This document shows positions 33,395 through 43,345 of a stretch of 45,367 bases of DNA, piece after piece. Made by a program: the position numbers and the translations under genes. Position 1 is the first letter of the stretch, and the number at the start of each line of letters is the position of its first letter. This DNA is from Desulfobacula sp. Lineage in GTDB: Bacteria; Desulfobacterota; Desulfobacteria; Desulfobacterales; Desulfobacteraceae. Location: assembly GCF_021107415.1 (NCBI RefSeq), contig NZ_JAIOSW010000140.1, positions 1 to 45,367 on the forward strand, read 5' to 3'. The notes under the pieces were generated by a model. It was not told where the DNA came from. It did not search any database and was given only the letters and a program-made list of their open reading frames with translations.

Positions 33395-35953
33395 ATGATA
33401 AAATTTACATTGAACCAAACACCCATCTCTTTCAAAGGCAGCAAGGAGCTGTCTCTTTTGACCTGGCTGAGGGAAGAGATGAACATCGTATCTGTAAAAA
33501 ACGGATGCTCCGGCCAGGGCGCATGCGGCGCATGCCTTCTTGAAATAAACGGTAAACCCGCACTTTCATGCAGAACACCCATGAAAAAATTAGATGGTGC
33601 CGATATCGTTACCATAGAGGGGTTTGATCCTGTCCTGAAGGATACCCTGGCAAAAGCATTTGTAAAAAAAGGAGCTGTTCAATGTGGATTCTGCACCCCG
33701 GGTTTTCTTTCCCGGGCAAAAATTCTTCTGGAGCAGAATGCCTCTCCCAGCCGGGAGGAAATAAAAAAAGCCTTTAGCGCCAATCTTTGCCGGTGTACGG
33801 GTTACACCAAAATAATTGATGCGGTTATTCTTGCTGCAGAATCACTTAAGAGTAAAAAAAAGATCGAACTTTTAGAAAACGCAGGTGTGGGCCAAAGCAG
33901 GGCGAAGCATGATGCATACCTTACTGCGCTGGGCCGGCGCAACTTCATAGATGACATGAAATTTCCCGGCATGCTGTTCAGTGCCTTGAGATTCAGTAAT
34001 CACCCAAGAGCAAAAGTGCTTTGTATTCATACCCGAAAAGCTGCAAAACTGCCGGGTGTGGTAAGGGTCTTTACGGCAGAAGACATTCCCGGAGAAAAAA
34101 TGACCGGCGCCATCCACCAGGACTGGCCCTTGATGGTGCAGGAAGGGGAAACCACAAGATACATCGGTGATGTGCTTGCCGGTGTAGTGGCTGAAGATGA
34201 AAAGACGGCCAGAAGAGCCTGCAACCTTATTGAGGTCGAATATGAGGTCCTGGAACCGGTTACAGACCCTGTTGAAGCACTTACGGATAAAATTAAAGTC
34301 CATGAAAAAGGCAATCTGCTGGCCATCACCCAATTCAGCAGGGGCGGTAATATTGATGATGCATTTGAATCATCTGCTTTTACGGTTTCAGCCCAATACA
34401 GGACCCAGCTTGTGGAACATGCTTTTTTGGAAACTGAAGCCGCCATTGCAAAGCCCCATGGAAAAGACGGCATCCAGATCTACACCCAGAGCCAGGGAAT
34501 CTATGAAGACAGACATTCCATTTCAAAACTCCTGGGGATTCCCAAGGAGCGGGTGATCGCAACCCTTGTTCCCTGCGGCGGTGCATTCGGCGGCAAAGAA
34601 GACCTGACCGTCCAGGGCCATGCCGCCCTTTTTAGTTTTCACCTCAACCAAATCATAAAGTTAAGGCTTTCCAGGGAAGAGTCCATCAGAATGCATGTAA
34701 AACGCCACCCGTTTATCATGAATTATAAACTCGGGTGCGACAGAAAAGGGAAACTGACCGCTCTTTTTGCAGATATCATCGGAGATACCGGCGCCTATGC
34801 TTCCCTTGGCGGGGAAGTATTAAACCGTGCCGCCGGCCATGCAGCCGGTGGCTTTCATGTGCCCGTAGTGGATGTTATTTCAAAGGCAGTTTATACAAAC
34901 AACCTTCCTTCCGGTGCCATGCGGGGGTTTGGTGTTAATCAGGTGACATTTGCAATGGAATGCATTGTGGACGAACTTTGCGGGAAAGGTGGATTTGACC
35001 CCTGGCAGTTCAGATTTGACAATGCCCTGGAAAAAGGATCAATGACGACCACCGGCCAGGTGCTGGGTGATGGTGTCGGACTTAAGGAAACCCTTCTTGC
35101 CGTAAAAGAGGAATTTTACAATGCAAAGTATGCCGGCATTGCCATTGCCATAAAAAATATCGGTTTCGGCAACGGCCTGGTGGATGAGAGCGAAGCCGTC
35201 ATTGAGATCATCTCGGATAAAAAAGTGATCCTTCATCATGGGTGGACGGAAATGGGCCAGGGGGTTGATACCATAGCAAAACAGATCCTCTATGATGTGG
35301 CAGGGCTTAAAGATGTCCGGATTGATGTCGTATCCAGTACGGATTCCGAAGTGATCGGCGGGACCACAACTGCCAGCCGGGGAACCTTTTTGCTGGGAAA
35401 TTCTTTGATCATGGCTGCAAACAAACTGAAAACCGAACTTGCAAAATGTGAACTCAAAGACCTTGTGGGCAAAAAATTCAAAGGAAGATGGTTTTGCGAC
35501 TGGACAACCCGGCCCGGCAACAATGTTGAAAACCCCCAGACCCATTTTGCCTATGGCTATGCTGCCCAGGTTGTCATTTTGGATGAAAAAGGCTGTGTTG
35601 AAAAAGTTGTTGCCGCTCATGATGCCGGCCGGGTCATCAATCCTGCGCTTTTTGAAGGCCAGGTTCAAGGGGCTGTGATGATGGGGCTGGGGTATGCATT
35701 TACTGAAAAACTGGCGCTGGACAACGGCAGACTGGTGTCTTCCAAAATGGCAAAGCTCGGAGTCCCTAAAATCAAATCAATGCCTGAAATCATTGTCAAG
35801 GTGGTTGAGGTCAAAGATCCGGGTGGGCCCATGGGTGCCAAGGGTGTGGGAGAAATAGGACTGGTTCCCACCGCTCCTGCGGCCGTCAATGCCCTTTTCC
35901 AGTTTGATAAAAAAAGACGGTATGAACTGCCGGTGGGACAAAGGATAAAATAA
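33395..35953 (+). CDS. 2Fe-2S/molybdopterin fusion xanthine dehydrogenase (selenium-dependent XDH type)
   Basis: An 852-residue molybdenum hydroxylase with an iron-sulfur domain fused to the molybdopterin domain and no FAD domain. The plant-type 2Fe-2S cluster uses Cys38, Cys44, Cys47 and Cys59 (NGCSGQGACGAC); the second cluster uses Cys97, Cys100, Cys132 and Cys134 (QCGFC, LCRCTGY). The Mo domain has CGGAFGGKEDLTVQ, GAMRGFGVNQVTF, EMGQGVDTI and the catalytic Glu820 in KGVGEIGLVP. This fusion is the layout of the so-called selenium-dependent xanthine dehydrogenase of clostridia and enterococci. Selenium there is a labile ligand, so no in-frame TGA is expected, and none is seen. It probably oxidises hypoxanthine or xanthine. 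The stop overlaps the next start (TAATG). Confidence 0.88.
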   Translation: MIKFTLNQTPISFKGSKELSLLTWLREEMNIVSVKNGCSGQGACGACLLEINGKPALSCRTPMKKLDGADIVTIEGFDPVLKDTLAKAFVKKGAVQCGFCTPGFLSRAKILLEQNASPSREEIKKAFSANLCRCTGYTKIIDAVILAAESLKSKKKIELLENAGVGQSRAKHDAYLTALGRRNFIDDMKFPGMLFSALRFSNHPRAKVLCIHTRKAAKLPGVVRVFTAEDIPGEKMTGAIHQDWPLMVQEGETTRYIGDVLAGVVAEDEKTARRACNLIEVEYEVLEPVTDPVEALTDKIKVHEKGNLLAITQFSRGGNIDDAFESSAFTVSAQYRTQLVEHAFLETEAAIAKPHGKDGIQIYTQSQGIYEDRHSISKLLGIPKERVIATLVPCGGAFGGKEDLTVQGHAALFSFHLNQIIKLRLSREESIRMHVKRHPFIMNYKLGCDRKGKLTALFADIIGDTGAYASLGGEVLNRAAGHAAGGFHVPVVDVISKAVYTNNLPSGAMRGFGVNQVTFAMECIVDELCGKGGFDPWQFRFDNALEKGSMTTTGQVLGDGVGLKETLLAVKEEFYNAKYAGIAIAIKNIGFGNGLVDESEAVIEIISDKKVILHHGWTEMGQGVDTIAKQILYDVAGLKDVRIDVVSSTDSEVIGGTTTASRGTFLLGNSLIMAANKLKTELAKCELKDLVGKKFKGRWFCDWTTRPGNNVENPQTHFAYGYAAQVVILDEKGCVEKVVAAHDAGRVINPALFEGQVQGAVMMGLGYAFTEKLALDNGRLVSSKMAKLGVPKIKSMPEIIVKVVEVKDPGGPMGAKGVGEIGLVPTAPAAVNALFQFDKKRRYELPVGQRIK

Positions 35954-37230
35954 TGACCCTTTATATTAAAAATGCAACCTTTATTGACTGGCAGAGTTTA
36001 AGATTCACAAAAACAGATATGGCGGTGGAAAGCGGACCTTACGGGGGAATCAGACTTATCCCCTCCATTGATGCCCTTGCACCCAAAAATTTGTCAAACA
36101 TCCTTGATGCAAAGGGCAGGTTTGTGACTAAATCCTTTGGATGCGGCCATCATCATATCTATTCAACACTGGCAAGGGGAATGCCTGCCCCGGCCAAAAC
36201 ACCCCGGAATTTTGTTGATATTTTAAGCTATATCTGGTGGAATCTGGATAAAAATCTGGACCTTGAAATGATAAAGGCAAGCGCCCTTGCATCGGCTCTT
36301 TTCTGTGCTAAAAACGGTGTCACCTTTGTCATTGATCACCATTCCTCCCCTTTTGCCGTGGAGGATTCTCTTTTTGTAATTAAAGAAGCCTTTGACACCA
36401 TTGGAATTTCTCACCTGCTTTGTTATGAAATGTCCGACCGTGACGGTGAAAAAGTAAGAGATGCCGGGCTTGATGAAACCAAAAATTTTCTCAAAGCCGG
36501 CAACCAGGGGCATGTTAGTCTTCATGCATCCTTTACCGTGGGCAATGATCTTCTTGAAAAAGCAATTGCCCTTGCCAAAAAATTTACTACCGGTATCCAC
36601 ATCCATGTTGCAGAGGACATGGCTGATCAGGAACACTGTTTGAAACATCATGGCAAAAGAGTGATGCAGCGCCTTTTTGATGCAGGTGCCCTTGATCTTC
36701 CAGGCTCCATACTGGGGCATTGTATTCATCTTGATAATAATGAAAAAAGCCTTTTAAGAGATTCTAAGGCCTGGGTGGTTCAAAACACTGAAAGCAATCT
36801 GAACAACAATGTAGGACTGGGGAATTATTCGGCCTGCGGGTCAAATATTATGCTGGGCACGGACGGTATGCATTCAGATATGCTTAGAAGCGCCAAGGCG
36901 GCATTTTTTGTGGGACAGGGAACAGAAGGCATTGGTTTTCCTGAAATTTATAAAAGGTTTAGAAATATCCATAGATATATAAAAAAAGGCCATTACAAGG
37001 GTGACGCTGACAATAATCTTGTAATACTTGACTACAACACCCCCACCCACATGAATCAGGATAATTTTTCAGGGCACTTTTTATTCGGCATTGAATCATC
37101 CCATGTGGACAGTGTCATCTCTTCGGGCCGCCTGATCGTGAAAAACAAGAAACTTATCACAGCCAGTGAACAAGATATTCTCCAGTCTGCAAAAGAAATG
37201 GGAAACAGGCTGTGGAAAAAACTATCGTAA
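35953..37230 (+). CDS. ssnA: SsnA-type putative aminohydrolase
   Basis: A 425-residue amidohydrolase strongly resembling E. coli SsnA across its length (FVDILSYIWWNLDKNLD, TFVIDHHSSPFA, GIHIHVAEDM, GTDGMHSDM, LDYNTPTHMNQDNFSGHFLFG). The metal-site HxH is in FGCGHHHIYSTLARGM (His66-His68), with later His in HIHVAED, Asp in LGTDGM and the usual TIM-barrel order. SsnA is a member of the selenium-dependent Mo-hydroxylase gene set; its substrate is not established, probably a purine-related or cyclic N compound. AAGGA lies 7 bases before the ATG, which overlaps the xanthine dehydrogenase stop by one base, so the two are translationally coupled. Confidence 0.9.
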   Translation: MTLYIKNATFIDWQSLRFTKTDMAVESGPYGGIRLIPSIDALAPKNLSNILDAKGRFVTKSFGCGHHHIYSTLARGMPAPAKTPRNFVDILSYIWWNLDKNLDLEMIKASALASALFCAKNGVTFVIDHHSSPFAVEDSLFVIKEAFDTIGISHLLCYEMSDRDGEKVRDAGLDETKNFLKAGNQGHVSLHASFTVGNDLLEKAIALAKKFTTGIHIHVAEDMADQEHCLKHHGKRVMQRLFDAGALDLPGSILGHCIHLDNNEKSLLRDSKAWVVQNTESNLNNNVGLGNYSACGSNIMLGTDGMHSDMLRSAKAAFFVGQGTEGIGFPEIYKRFRNIHRYIKKGHYKGDADNNLVILDYNTPTHMNQDNFSGHFLFGIESSHVDSVISSGRLIVKNKKLITASEQDILQSAKEMGNRLWKKLS

Positions 37231-37241
37231 CGGGTTTGCAG

Positions 37242-38633
37242 ATGAAAAATAATTTAAAAAAAATACTTTTGAAAAACGGTAGGATTGTTACTCCGGATGG
37301 TATTGTTCAGGGAGATCTTCTGGTGGTCGGCGAAACCATATCTGATTTCGGCAAGACCATAATTGATGCCAATGCAGATGTTGTGGATGCCGGGGGAGGA
37401 TATATTCTTCCCGGCGGTATTGACGTACACACCCATTTCAACCTTGATATCGGCATAGCAGTGGCCCAGGATGATTTTTATACCGGTACTGTGGCAGCAG
37501 CATTCGGAGGGACAACCATGATCGTTGATCATCCGGGATTCGGTCCTTCGGGGTGTTCCCTTTTCCACCAGATAGAAAAATACCATGAATATGCCAGGGG
37601 CAGGGCTGTGATTGACTATTCCTTTCATGCGGTTCTTCAGCACGTGGATGATGAAATCTTAAATGAAATCCCGACCCTTGCAGATCATGGCATTACCAGT
37701 ATGAAGGCATATATGACCTATGATTACATGTTTTCAGACTCGATGCTTTTCAAGGTTCTTAAGGTTGCAAAAAAAAACAATTTGCTTGTGGCTGTTCATG
37801 CGGAAGACGATGCCCTGATCCGCTCCCTTCGGCAAAAATTCATTGACCAGGGGAAAAAACAAGCTATTTACCACGCAAAAAGCCGTCCACCCCATGCTGA
37901 AGGTCTGGCTGTAAAAAGGGTAATCAACATTGCTAAAAATGCCGGGAATGCTCCTTTGTATATTGTTCATCTTTCAACCAGGGACGGGCTTAGACATGTG
38001 TTAAACGCAAAAGAGTCCGGAATGAATGTCTTTGCTGAAACATGCCCCCAGTATCTGGTGCTTGATGAAACCCTTTACACTCTCCCCCATAAGGAAGGGC
38101 TTAAATATGTCATGAGTCCCCCCTTGAGGGAAAAAGAACACCAGGATGCCATCTGGCATGGACTTTTGGACAACACCATAGATGTTGTGGCAACAGATCA
38201 CTGCCCCTTTGATTTTGAACTGAAAAAATCTCTGGCAGCAGATGATTTTTCAAAATGTCCCGGCGGATGCCCCGGGGTGGAAACAAGGGTTGGGCTGATG
38301 TTTTCAAAAGGAGTCCTGGAAAAAGGCATGAGCGTAAACGAATTTTCCAGGATTATTTCTGAAAATCCTGCGAAAATCATGGGCCTTTATCCTGAAAAAG
38401 GGATTATTGCCAAAGGATCGGATGCAGACCTGATCATCATAAACCCAGGAAAACAAGAAAAAATTTCAAAAGCCAGACTCCATGAAAATGTTGATTATTC
38501 GGCATATGAAGGCATAAAAATTGCCGGCTGGCCGAGCATGACCATGGTCAGGGGATCTGTCATTGTCAAAGACGGACAGTTCACCGGGAAACCAGGGTTT
38601 GGAAAATTTATAAGACGGAGGTGTTATGAGTGA
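37242..38633 (+). CDS. hyuA: dihydropyrimidinase/D-hydantoinase (HyuA-type)
   Basis: A 463-residue cyclic-imide amidohydrolase. The metal site begins with GGIDVHTHFNLDIG (His63, His65), the carboxylated lysine is Lys155 in SMKAYMTYDY, and later marks are IVHLST, ETCPQYL, VATDHCPFDF and CPGGCPGVETR. It is closely similar to E. coli HyuA (phenylhydantoinase) in spacing and motifs, including the VIDYSFHAVLQH segment. I chose ATG at 37242, eleven bases after the ssnA stop, because the N-terminus then aligns with HyuA; an upstream GTG at 37212 would overlap ssnA and has no ribosome-binding site. It probably opens a hydantoin or ureide-type ring in purine breakdown; the true substrate is unknown. 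It overlaps ygfK by 8 bp. Confidence 0.9.
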   Translation: MKNNLKKILLKNGRIVTPDGIVQGDLLVVGETISDFGKTIIDANADVVDAGGGYILPGGIDVHTHFNLDIGIAVAQDDFYTGTVAAAFGGTTMIVDHPGFGPSGCSLFHQIEKYHEYARGRAVIDYSFHAVLQHVDDEILNEIPTLADHGITSMKAYMTYDYMFSDSMLFKVLKVAKKNNLLVAVHAEDDALIRSLRQKFIDQGKKQAIYHAKSRPPHAEGLAVKRVINIAKNAGNAPLYIVHLSTRDGLRHVLNAKESGMNVFAETCPQYLVLDETLYTLPHKEGLKYVMSPPLREKEHQDAIWHGLLDNTIDVVATDHCPFDFELKKSLAADDFSKCPGGCPGVETRVGLMFSKGVLEKGMSVNEFSRIISENPAKIMGLYPEKGIIAKGSDADLIIINPGKQEKISKARLHENVDYSAYEGIKIAGWPSMTMVRGSVIVKDGQFTGKPGFGKFIRRRCYE

Positions 38634-41600
38634 TACCTTTACCTGCCTTTCTTTGGAAAACCTGTTAACCTGGATTAAAAGAGAGGAAAAAACCGGAAAA
38701 ATTTTTGGAATTCCCAGGTCTCTTTTTTTCAAGCCGTCTGATTCGGATATTTTCAGGATCAATCGTTATGGCCGGGTTTTAGAGACCCCTGTGGGTGTTG
38801 CCGCAGGTCCCCATACACAGCTCTCCCAGAATATTATCTGTGCCTGGCTTACCGGTGCCAGGTATATTGAACTTAAAACAATCCAGATACAAGATGAACT
38901 TTTTGTCACCAAACCCTGCATCAACATGGAAGATGAGGGCTATAACTGTGAATGGTCCCAGGAATTAAAACTGGAAAAATCAATGGATGAGTATATCAAT
39001 GCCCTGATTGCCATTTATATCCTGAAAAAAAAACTGAACTTTGGCAGTGACGCTGATCCCGGATTTTTATTCAACATGAGCGTGGGCTACAACCTGGAAG
39101 GTATTTTAAGCCCGGGTGTCCAGAAATTCCTCGACACCATGGCGGACGCCGGCAGTTTGATTTCAGAAAAACTTGCCATTGCCCGGACTGTTTTCCCGAA
39201 AGCTGTGGATCTTGAAATCCCCCCGACTATTTCAGACAACATCACCATCTCCACCATGCACGGCTGCCCGCCCGATGAGATTGAAAAAATCGGCCGGTAT
39301 TTTATTGAGCAAAAAAAACTCCATACAACCATAAAGCTGAACCCAACCCTTCTGGGTCCTGAACCATTAAGGGATATTCTGAATAAAAAGCTCGGATTTG
39401 ATACGATTGTACCGGACATTGCATTTGAACATGATCTTAAATTTGATGCCGGTATAAAACTGATTAAAACCCTTTTGAAAATAGCCGAAAAATCCAAAGT
39501 TGAATTCAATATCAAGCTGACCAACACCCTGGAGACCCAAAATCGCGGCAGACTTCCTGAAAAGGAAAAAATGGTTTATATGAGTGGCAGGCCGCTTCAT
39601 GTTATCAGCACCAATCTTGCGTATAAGCTGCAACAGCAGTTCAACGGCGGGCTTGATATTTCATTTTCCGCAGGTGCTGACTGCTTTAACTTAGCTGCTC
39701 TTCTTTCCTGCGGCCTGAAACCGGTTACCGTATGTTCTGATATATTAAAACCAGGGGGATACACAAGGATTGCCCAGTATCTGAAAAATACCCGGGAAGC
39801 CTTTAAAAGCAGCGGGGCCGGTTCTGTTTCAGACTATATTATGATTAAGGCAGGTAAAAAAACAAGTCAAAATGAATCCATCCTGTTTAACCTTGAACAC
39901 TATGCAAAAAAAGTTCAAACTCAAGAATCATACCATAAAACAAGCTTTCCCTGGTCAACCATAAAAACCAAAAAAAAACTCACTGCATTTGACTGCATCC
40001 ATGCGCCATGCCGGGAGACCTGCCCTGCGGGACAGGATGTTCCCTCTTATATGTATTACACGTCAAAAGGGTTGTTTGAAGATGCATTAAGGGTCATTCT
40101 AAAAACCAACCCCTTTCCCAGTGTACAGGGAATGGTCTGTGACCATCCCTGCACCCGGAAATGCACCAGGATTAATTATGACACCCCCTTGAGAATACGT
40201 GAAATAAAACGATACATTGCCCAAAATCACCATGAACTCCCTGATCTCAAACCGCTTAAAGACAACAAGCTTAAAGCGGCGGTCATCGGCGGAGGGCCTT
40301 CCGGGTTTTCTGCGGCATATTTCCTTAAAATGAACGGATTCTCAGTGGATGTGTTTGAAGCCAAAAAGTTTGCCGGGGGAATGGCGGCGGATGCCATTCC
40401 CAGTTTCAGGCTTGATGATATCAGCATACAAAGGGATATTGACAGGATCATCGGCCTGGGTGTGACTGTCAAGTATGGCAGGTCTGTTGATAAACAAATG
40501 TTCAACACCTTAAAACAAACCTATGATTACGTATATATCGCAGTGGGTGCAAGTATTGCCTATAAACTGGATGTGCCCGGTTCTGACGCAAAAGGCGTAT
40601 TTGACCAGCTTGAATTTTTAAGTGGCCTCAGGCAGGGCAAGCCTGTTGAAACAGGCAAAAACATTGTGGTGATCGGCGGGGGCAACTCTGCCATGGACGC
40701 TTCCCGTGCAGCAAAACGCCTGGCAGGAAGAGACGGCAAAGTCACCATTCTTTACAGAAGAAGCATCAAAAAAATGCCTGCAGATATTGAGGAAATTGAA
40801 GATGCCATTCAGGAAGGCATCAAAATAGAGCAGATGGTCTCCCCTGAAAGTGTGCTTTCTGAAAACGGCCGGGTGAACAGTATCAGGTGTTACAGAATGG
40901 AACCGGGTACACCCGATTCCAGTGGCAGACCCGAGCCCGTCATCATAGACGGTTCTTTTTTTAAGATCAAGGCAGATACCGTCATCTCCGCCATTGGACA
41001 AAAAGTCCGGGTTCCCTTTTTCCCGGAACAAAAACTTGCGGTTGATCCTAAAACATACCGGACAGGGATTGAAAATGTCTATGCAGGCGGAGATGCCTTG
41101 CGCGGGGCGTCAACCCTGATCAAGGCCATTGCAGACGGCCGGAACGCGGTTCAAAATATCATCAATGATGCTTGTCTTTCAGGAACGCCCTTCCCTGAAA
41201 CCGAAAACTGTGAAACTGACATTGAACTCCTTGAACAAAAAATGGCCAGGCGTGTCCAGGGATGTGAAATAAAACAAACCAGTCTTTTAAAACGGGACAG
41301 CTTTGACCTGGTAACAAAAACCCTTACCAGGGAAGCAGCCAGGGCAGAAGCATCAAGGTGCCTTTCCTGCGATACCCTGTGCAATATCTGTACAAGTGTA
41401 TGCCCCAACCGTGCAAATATTTCATACTCGGTTCAACCCTTTAAAGGAGTAACATATAAAGCGATTTGTAAAAACGGAACCCCCTTTTTTAAAAAAAACG
41501 GAACTTTTGCCATTCACCAGGCCTATCAGGTTGTGAATATCGGTGATTTCTGCAATGAATGCGGGAATTGTACCACTTTCTGCCCCTCTTCGGGATCTCC

Positions 41601-41898
41601 ATACAAGGATAAACCCAAATTTTATCTTTCAATGGATGCTTTCCTTAAAGAACCCAGCGGGTATATGATTTCAGGCAGCTCAATATTAAAAAGAGATGAG
41701 GGGAACCAGACCTCATTGACGGAACAGGAGAGTGCATATGAATATGAGAATCAATGGGTTTTTGCAACATTAGACAAGCAGACCTTTGACGTATTGGACG
41801 TTACATTTAGAACCAGGGAGGACCGGGAAGTCGATCTGACTGAAGCCAGGCAGCTCGGATTCCTGTATACATCACTTAAGGGACATCTTGGAACATAA
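38626..41898 (+). CDS. ygfK: YgfK-type iron-sulfur flavoprotein (putative selenate reductase subunit)
   Basis: A 1090-residue multidomain protein matching YgfK along its length. Residues about 1-440 are a dihydroorotate-dehydrogenase-like FMN-barrel region (TPVGVAAGPHTQLSQNI, ISTMHGCPPDEIE, KLNPTLLG, CSDILKPGGYTRIA). Residues about 455-530 are the Cys-rich glutamate-synthase-like bridge (APCRETCPAGQDVPSY, CDHPCTRKC). Residues about 545-860 are the FAD/NAD(P) domain (VIGGGPSGFSAAYFL, VIGGGNSAMDASRAA). The C-terminus adds two ferredoxin-type clusters (CLSCDTLCNICTSVCPNRA at about 911 and CNECGNCTTFC at about 975). It is likely to move electrons between NAD(P)H and the Mo-hydroxylases or their partner acceptor. 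The 'selenate reductase' name is an old annotation and should not be read as a proven function. GGAGG precedes the ATG. Confidence 0.92.
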   Translation: MSDTFTCLSLENLLTWIKREEKTGKIFGIPRSLFFKPSDSDIFRINRYGRVLETPVGVAAGPHTQLSQNIICAWLTGARYIELKTIQIQDELFVTKPCINMEDEGYNCEWSQELKLEKSMDEYINALIAIYILKKKLNFGSDADPGFLFNMSVGYNLEGILSPGVQKFLDTMADAGSLISEKLAIARTVFPKAVDLEIPPTISDNITISTMHGCPPDEIEKIGRYFIEQKKLHTTIKLNPTLLGPEPLRDILNKKLGFDTIVPDIAFEHDLKFDAGIKLIKTLLKIAEKSKVEFNIKLTNTLETQNRGRLPEKEKMVYMSGRPLHVISTNLAYKLQQQFNGGLDISFSAGADCFNLAALLSCGLKPVTVCSDILKPGGYTRIAQYLKNTREAFKSSGAGSVSDYIMIKAGKKTSQNESILFNLEHYAKKVQTQESYHKTSFPWSTIKTKKKLTAFDCIHAPCRETCPAGQDVPSYMYYTSKGLFEDALRVILKTNPFPSVQGMVCDHPCTRKCTRINYDTPLRIREIKRYIAQNHHELPDLKPLKDNKLKAAVIGGGPSGFSAAYFLKMNGFSVDVFEAKKFAGGMAADAIPSFRLDDISIQRDIDRIIGLGVTVKYGRSVDKQMFNTLKQTYDYVYIAVGASIAYKLDVPGSDAKGVFDQLEFLSGLRQGKPVETGKNIVVIGGGNSAMDASRAAKRLAGRDGKVTILYRRSIKKMPADIEEIEDAIQEGIKIEQMVSPESVLSENGRVNSIRCYRMEPGTPDSSGRPEPVIIDGSFFKIKADTVISAIGQKVRVPFFPEQKLAVDPKTYRTGIENVYAGGDALRGASTLIKAIADGRNAVQNIINDACLSGTPFPETENCETDIELLEQKMARRVQGCEIKQTSLLKRDSFDLVTKTLTREAARAEASRCLSCDTLCNICTSVCPNRANISYSVQPFKGVTYKAICKNGTPFFKKNGTFAIHQAYQVVNIGDFCNECGNCTTFCPSSGSPYKDKPKFYLSMDAFLKEPSGYMISGSSILKRDEGNQTSLTEQESAYEYENQWVFATLDKQTFDVLDVTFRTREDREVDLTEARQLGFLYTSLKGHLGT

Positions 41899-41950
41899 AC
41901 CAAAAGATGATACATCCCAAAATAAGAAAAAACATGGGGCAGGAGAAAAC

Positions 41951-43345
41951 ATGGGATCGGTTTTATTAAAAAACTGTTATTATATATGGCCGGGGATTGA
42001 TGACGAGCCCCTTGAAAATACCGATATTCTGATTAAGGGCAACCAGATAAAAAAAATTGAAAAAAATATTATTGAAGAGGCCCAAAGGGTGATTGATTGT
42101 TCAAACCACGTGGTTCTGCCGGGGCTTGTCAATACCCATCATCATTTTTACCAGACCCTGACCCGAAACCTGCCTGCTGTCCAGAATGCCAAGCTTTTTG
42201 ACTGGCTTGTCCATTTATATGATATCTGGAAACATATTGATGAAGAAGCAGTGTTCTACTCTTCTCTTCTGGCCATGGGCGAGCTGCTCAAAACCGGCTG
42301 CACTCTTTCAACCGATCATCATTACCTGTATCCCCGCGGAATTGATTGTGACATCATGGCCACCCAGTTTAAGGCAGCCCAAATCCTGGGACTTCGTTTT
42401 TCTCCCGCACGGGGGTCCATGTCCCTCAGCAAAAAAGACGGCGGGCTGCCGCCTGACAGTGTGGTTCAGGATGAAGAAACTATTTTATGGGACAGTGAAC
42501 GGGTGATCCGCAAGTTTCATGACCCGGGAGAATTATCCATGAAAAAAATCATACTGGCCCCTTGCAGTCCTTTTTCCGTGACCAGAAATCTGATGAAAGA
42601 GACAGTGGCCCTTGCAAGGCGCTACAATGTAAGGCTTCACACCCATCTTGCGGAAACAGCCGATGAAAATGAGTATTGCGTCAGCGTTTACGGCCAAAGA
42701 CCTCTTGCACTCATGGAGGATTGCGCCTTTATCGGGGAAGATGTCTCCTATGCCCATGGTGTTTTTTTTAATGATGATGAATTAACGCTTCTTAAAGAAA
42801 CCCAAACCCATATTGCCCATTGCCCCACTTCCAATATGCGGCTTGGATCGGGAATATGCCGGGTGTCTGATATGCGTGCCAAAGGCATAAATGTAGCGTT
42901 GGGGGTTGACGGGTCAGCGTCTAACGATTCCTCGGACATGCTCGGTGAACTCAGAAACGGACTGCTTCTTGCCCGGGTAAAGTATGGTGCGTCCGCAATG
43001 AGCGTGGACGATATTCTGAAAATGGCAACACAAAATGGTGCCAAACTTTTAAATTTTGAACGGGTTGGGAAAATAAGACCGGATTATGCAGCAGACCTGG
43101 CTGTTTTTAATATCAACCGGATGGAATATGCAGGTTCCCTCTCTGATCCTGCTGCTGCTCTTATTTTTTCAGGATATAATCATGGCACCGATTATACCCT
43201 GGTCAACGGAAAAGTGGTGGTTGACCAGGGCAGGTTAACGGGTTTTAATGAAGATGCAATCAGGGATAAGGCAAATGCATTGTCCCTAAAAATAAGAAGG
43301 AGACATATCAGTCATGGCAGTGGGAAAATCGGTAAACCGTGTTGA
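41951..43345 (+). CDS. 8-oxoguanine deaminase-type amidohydrolase
   Basis: A 464-residue amidohydrolase of the TRZ/ATZ group. The N-terminal stretch LPGLVNTHHHFYQTLTRNLP followed by NAKLFDWLVHLYDIW is characteristic of 8-oxoguanine deaminases. The metal and catalytic ligands are His63 and His65, HTHLAETADENEY, AHGVFFNDDEL, HCPTSNMRLGSG and GVDGSASNDSSDM. It should deaminate 8-oxoguanine, or a related oxidised purine or guanine, to uric-acid-like products. I chose ATG at 41951 because AGGAG lies 5 bases before it; the ATG at 41888 would overlap ygfK and adds an unstructured basic tail. Its last 32 bases overlap the xdhA start. Confidence 0.87.
   Translation: MGSVLLKNCYYIWPGIDDEPLENTDILIKGNQIKKIEKNIIEEAQRVIDCSNHVVLPGLVNTHHHFYQTLTRNLPAVQNAKLFDWLVHLYDIWKHIDEEAVFYSSLLAMGELLKTGCTLSTDHHYLYPRGIDCDIMATQFKAAQILGLRFSPARGSMSLSKKDGGLPPDSVVQDEETILWDSERVIRKFHDPGELSMKKIILAPCSPFSVTRNLMKETVALARRYNVRLHTHLAETADENEYCVSVYGQRPLALMEDCAFIGEDVSYAHGVFFNDDELTLLKETQTHIAHCPTSNMRLGSGICRVSDMRAKGINVALGVDGSASNDSSDMLGELRNGLLLARVKYGASAMSVDDILKMATQNGAKLLNFERVGKIRPDYAADLAVFNINRMEYAGSLSDPAAALIFSGYNHGTDYTLVNGKVVVDQGRLTGFNEDAIRDKANALSLKIRRRHISHGSGKIGKPC

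Noticed and set aside
35039..35668. 209-codon minus-strand open frame inside the xanthine dehydrogenase fusion gene
   Set aside because: It is antisense to a domain with intact Mo-hydroxylase motifs and has no ribosome-binding site.
33395..35953. Selenocysteine (in-frame TGA plus SECIS) in the selenium-dependent type XDH
   Set aside because: The frame is open without TGA; selenium in this family is a labile non-selenocysteine ligand.
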